DNA of 6,252 nucleotides from Thermodesulfobacteriaceae bacterium (GTDB lineage: Bacteria; Desulfobacterota; Dissulfuribacteria; Dissulfuribacterales; UBA3076), in the NCBI GenBank assembly GCA_012961845.1, contig DTYO01000105.1, forward strand, positions 1 to 6,252. Direction: 5' to 3'. The notes under the pieces were generated by a model. That model saw nothing but the letters and a program-made list of their open reading frames with translations. It did no database searches and had not been told where the DNA came from. Positions 4,983 through 6,252 of this stretch are shown piece after piece (position 1 is the stretch's first letter; the number at the start of each line of letters is the position of its first letter). Both the position numbers and the translations under genes were made by a program.

Positions 4983-5881
4983 TGCTGTTCAGGTTCTTCG
5001 TGGGTATAAAGAGGCAAAAAGACTTCAAATGTAGTTCCTTGCCCGACCTGGCTTGACACGTCGATCCCCCCCCCCCGCCTGCGCGTCAAGGCATAGACCA
5101 CGGCAAGCCCCCATCCATGTCTGCCCTTGAGCTGTCCGTCAGTCTTGGTTGTGAATAAAGGATCAATGATTTTATCCAGCATGTCGGGCGGTATGCCTTT
5201 TCCATGATCCGTTACGGTTATCACTGCAAATGTGCCTGTTCTGGCATTACCGTGTTTTCTGCAGTATTCACTGTCCACCTGCCTCCTGAATGTTCCTATC
5301 AGCAGGTCACCGCCATCCGGCATTGCCTCCTGGGCGTTCCTGAGCAGGTTGTTGAGAATACGCCACATATCTCCCTGACACAGCAGTACCGGCAGAGGCA
5401 TGCTGGTGGTGGAGACATGCGGCACGATATTCTTGTTTGAAAAAGACGAGGAGACTGCGTCCAGCACCCGGCTCACTTCCACCGACACATCTCTGGGCAG
5501 AAGATCCTTGGCGATCTCCTCAGGTCCGAGCTGGTTCAGGTGCCCTACGAGCGATTCAAGATCATCCAGCACTCTTGTTATCCTGCCCACCCGGTTGAGA
5601 GTCTTTTCATCACAGCAATTCCTCATGATAAGGCGGGTTTCGGCATGAAGGACAAGCAGGCAGGAATTGATGTCATGGGCGATGCCTGTCGCGAGGGTTT
5701 CCATGGAGTTCATCTTTTGAATCTGTATATATTCCGACATGGCATGTTTTGTGGAATTTATCAGATCCCCCATATGATTCAGTGAATTCCTGACGGAATC
5801 CAGCACCGACAGACCATCCGGGACCACGGCAACGTTCCGACCGTCTTTCCTGCCTTTTATGGAAGCACGAGAAGAAGCCAT
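4979..5881 (-). CDS. Soluble sensor histidine kinase
   Basis: The 300-residue protein has the phosphotransfer and ATP-binding parts of a two-component kinase. The H-box is ATGIAHDINS with His69. The HATPase domain shows an N-box (LLRNAQEAM, N182), G1 (DHGKGI, 225-230), an F-box (PLFTTK, 241-246), a divergent G2 (RHGWGLA, 254-260) and G3 (GQGTTFEVFLP, 280-290). No membrane segment, PAS, GAF or receiver domain is visible; residues 1-60 look like a helical linker, so the signal must come through a partner or the cytoplasm. The ATG at 5881 has AAAGGAG (5889-5895) 7 bases upstream. It is the first gene of the operon and its stop overlaps the ATPase start. No response regulator lies in the window, so the target is unknown. 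A run of 11 G in the coding strand (5066-5076) encodes Gly270-272 and could cause frameshifts. Confidence 0.93.
   Translation of the reverse strand: MASSRASIKGRKDGRNVAVVPDGLSVLDSVRNSLNHMGDLINSTKHAMSEYIQIQKMNSMETLATGIAHDINSCLLVLHAETRLIMRNCCDEKTLNRVGRITRVLDDLESLVGHLNQLGPEEIAKDLLPRDVSVEVSRVLDAVSSSFSNKNIVPHVSTTSMPLPVLLCQGDMWRILNNLLRNAQEAMPDGGDLLIGTFRRQVDSEYCRKHGNARTGTFAVITVTDHGKGIPPDMLDKIIDPLFTTKTDGQLKGRHGWGLAVVYALTRRRGGGIDVSSQVGQGTTFEVFLPLYTHEEPEQQ
5066..5076 (-). repeat. 11-base poly-G tract inside the kinase gene
   Basis: The plus strand reads 11 consecutive C; in the coding sense 11 G encode the end of Arg269 and Gly270-272, between the G2 and G3 boxes. An extra G would give a stop after about 14 altered codons, removing G3. 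Loss of one G would run past the normal stop into the ATPase start region. Such tracts are prone to slippage and to base-calling error. Confidence 0.9.
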
Positions 5882-5934
5882 GACTTTTCTCCTTTGCTGG
5901 TTTATCTCCTGTGTTCACCGGTTTAGTAACAGGC

Positions 5935-5951
5935 TGTTGAAGCCTTCAACA
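5935..5951. promoter_or_regulatory. Perfect 17-bp palindrome, likely operator or leader hairpin
   Basis: TGTTGAAG at 5935-5942 and CTTCAACA at 5944-5951 are perfect inverted copies around a single C. It lies about 54 bases before the kinase ATG and downstream of the possible promoter, the usual place for a repressor site blocking elongation or initiation. The protein that would bind it is not identifiable. Confidence 0.5.
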
Positions 5952-5969
5952 AAGCATACTTGATAAAGT

Positions 5970-5998
5970 TGGGTACCACTAAACTTCTCTAGTGTCAA
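5970..5998 (-). promoter_or_regulatory. Possible sigma-70 promoter for the operon
   Basis: On the minus strand TTGACA (5993-5998) is a perfect -35 box. After a 17-base spacer comes TACCCA (5970-5975), a poor -10, but preceded by TGG, so an extended -10 is possible. A start near 5963 would give an untranslated leader of about 80 bases containing the palindrome. The -10 weakness keeps confidence low. Confidence 0.35.
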
Positions 5999-6013
5999 TA
6001 AAGAACTGAAGCA

Positions 6014-6066
6014 TGCAAAAAAACTCGTGCTGTCTATTCACGGCATCTCCGAGATGTTTTTTTGCA
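6014..6066. terminator. A7/T7 inverted repeat resembling a bidirectional terminator
   Basis: TGCAAAAAAAC (6014-6024) and GTTTTTTTGCA (6056-6066) are perfect 11-bp inverted arms. On the plus strand a short stem CATCT-CCG-AGATG (around 6044-6056) runs straight into seven T. On the minus strand a weaker CGTG/CACG stem also precedes seven T. It may end transcripts entering from the right, insulating this operon, but the stems are short. Confidence 0.4.
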
Positions 6067-6252
6067 CGATTGCCCGGAGCTTGAATCGCCAGCCCAAAAG
6101 TTCCGTATATTAAAGTCTGCCGCTTTGAATCTATCCCGTTTTAGTGGACACCAAGAAAAGCCCAATGTATATGCGGAACATGTCAATGAATATGAGACAC
6201 CCCTGGTTTTAATTTAAAGTAGAATCTGTGGCTCTTGAGGGAACCTCTAAAA

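Larger units (their letters stand above)
5969..6154. repeat. Possible insertion-sequence remnant or MITE
   Basis: TTGGGTACCACTAAA from 5969 and TTGGTGTCCACTAAA, reading leftward from 6154, match at 12 of 15 positions as inverted repeats and share CCACTAAA exactly. The right copy resembles IS3-family ends (TGGTGTCCACT type) from general knowledge. The 153 bases between hold no transposase frame, and no target duplication was found. Confidence 0.25.
5882..6252. other. Upstream flank with regulatory elements and no recognised gene
   Basis: No convincing reading frame exists in these 371 bases. Base composition is more AT-rich than the genes. The region contains the kinase ribosome binding site, a 17-bp palindrome (5935-5951), a possible promoter (about 5970-5998), an A7/T7 inverted repeat (6014-6066) and a pair of imperfect inverted repeats (5969-5984 and 6138-6154). 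TGTCAAT followed by AT-rich sequence occurs twice (5993 and 6180 onward), each giving a TTGACA on the minus strand. Confidence 0.55.

Noticed and set aside
298..5881. Magnetosome (mam) gene cluster
   Set aside because: None of the diagnostic genes (MamA, MamB/M cation diffusion facilitators, MamE protease, MamK actin-like filament) is present, and a P1B ATPase is not a core magnetosome gene.

Overview
The window is one block of six minus-strand genes (about 5881 down to 298) between two AT-richer, apparently gene-free flanks. Base composition, the style of the histidine kinase and the gene content fit a Gram-negative anaerobe, possibly a sulfate reducer or relative in the Desulfobacterota. 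This is an impression only: no rRNA or taxonomic marker is present.

Upstream flank (5882-6252): no gene recognised. It holds a perfect 17-bp palindrome, a possible promoter with a TTGACA -35 box, an A7/T7 hairpin that resembles a terminator, and a pair of imperfect inverted repeats resembling insertion-sequence ends.

First gene group (5881-2386), all translationally coupled by 4-base overlaps: a soluble sensor-less histidine kinase, then a heavy-metal P-type (P1B) ATPase, then a stand-alone HMA-like protein. The ATPase N-terminus and the small protein share an H-x-I-P-G-R-x-R-x-R-I motif where ordinary HMA domains have CxxC. An intergenic segment of about 186 bases follows, carrying nested inverted repeats and a possible internal promoter.

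Second gene group (2199-298): three small proteins with the same plan, a low-complexity Gln/Pro/Gly/Tyr-rich N-terminal region followed by a short Gly/Ala-rich hydrophobic segment. Two of them share a QFW(K/R)G-hydrophobic module and are probably paralogues.

Interpretation (inference): a P1B metal pump, a CxxC-less HMA-like partner and several low-complexity membrane-anchored proteins look like a locus building a metal-loaded intracellular membrane compartment. The nearest described system I know of is the ferrosome (fez) cluster of Desulfovibrio magneticus and others, where a P1B-6 ATPase (FezB) and small companion proteins make iron-phosphate granules in vesicles. I have not run any comparison. 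The ATPase would load metal into the vesicle, the HMA-like protein could deliver or gate it, the low-complexity proteins could coat, shape or position the vesicle, and the kinase could regulate the set.
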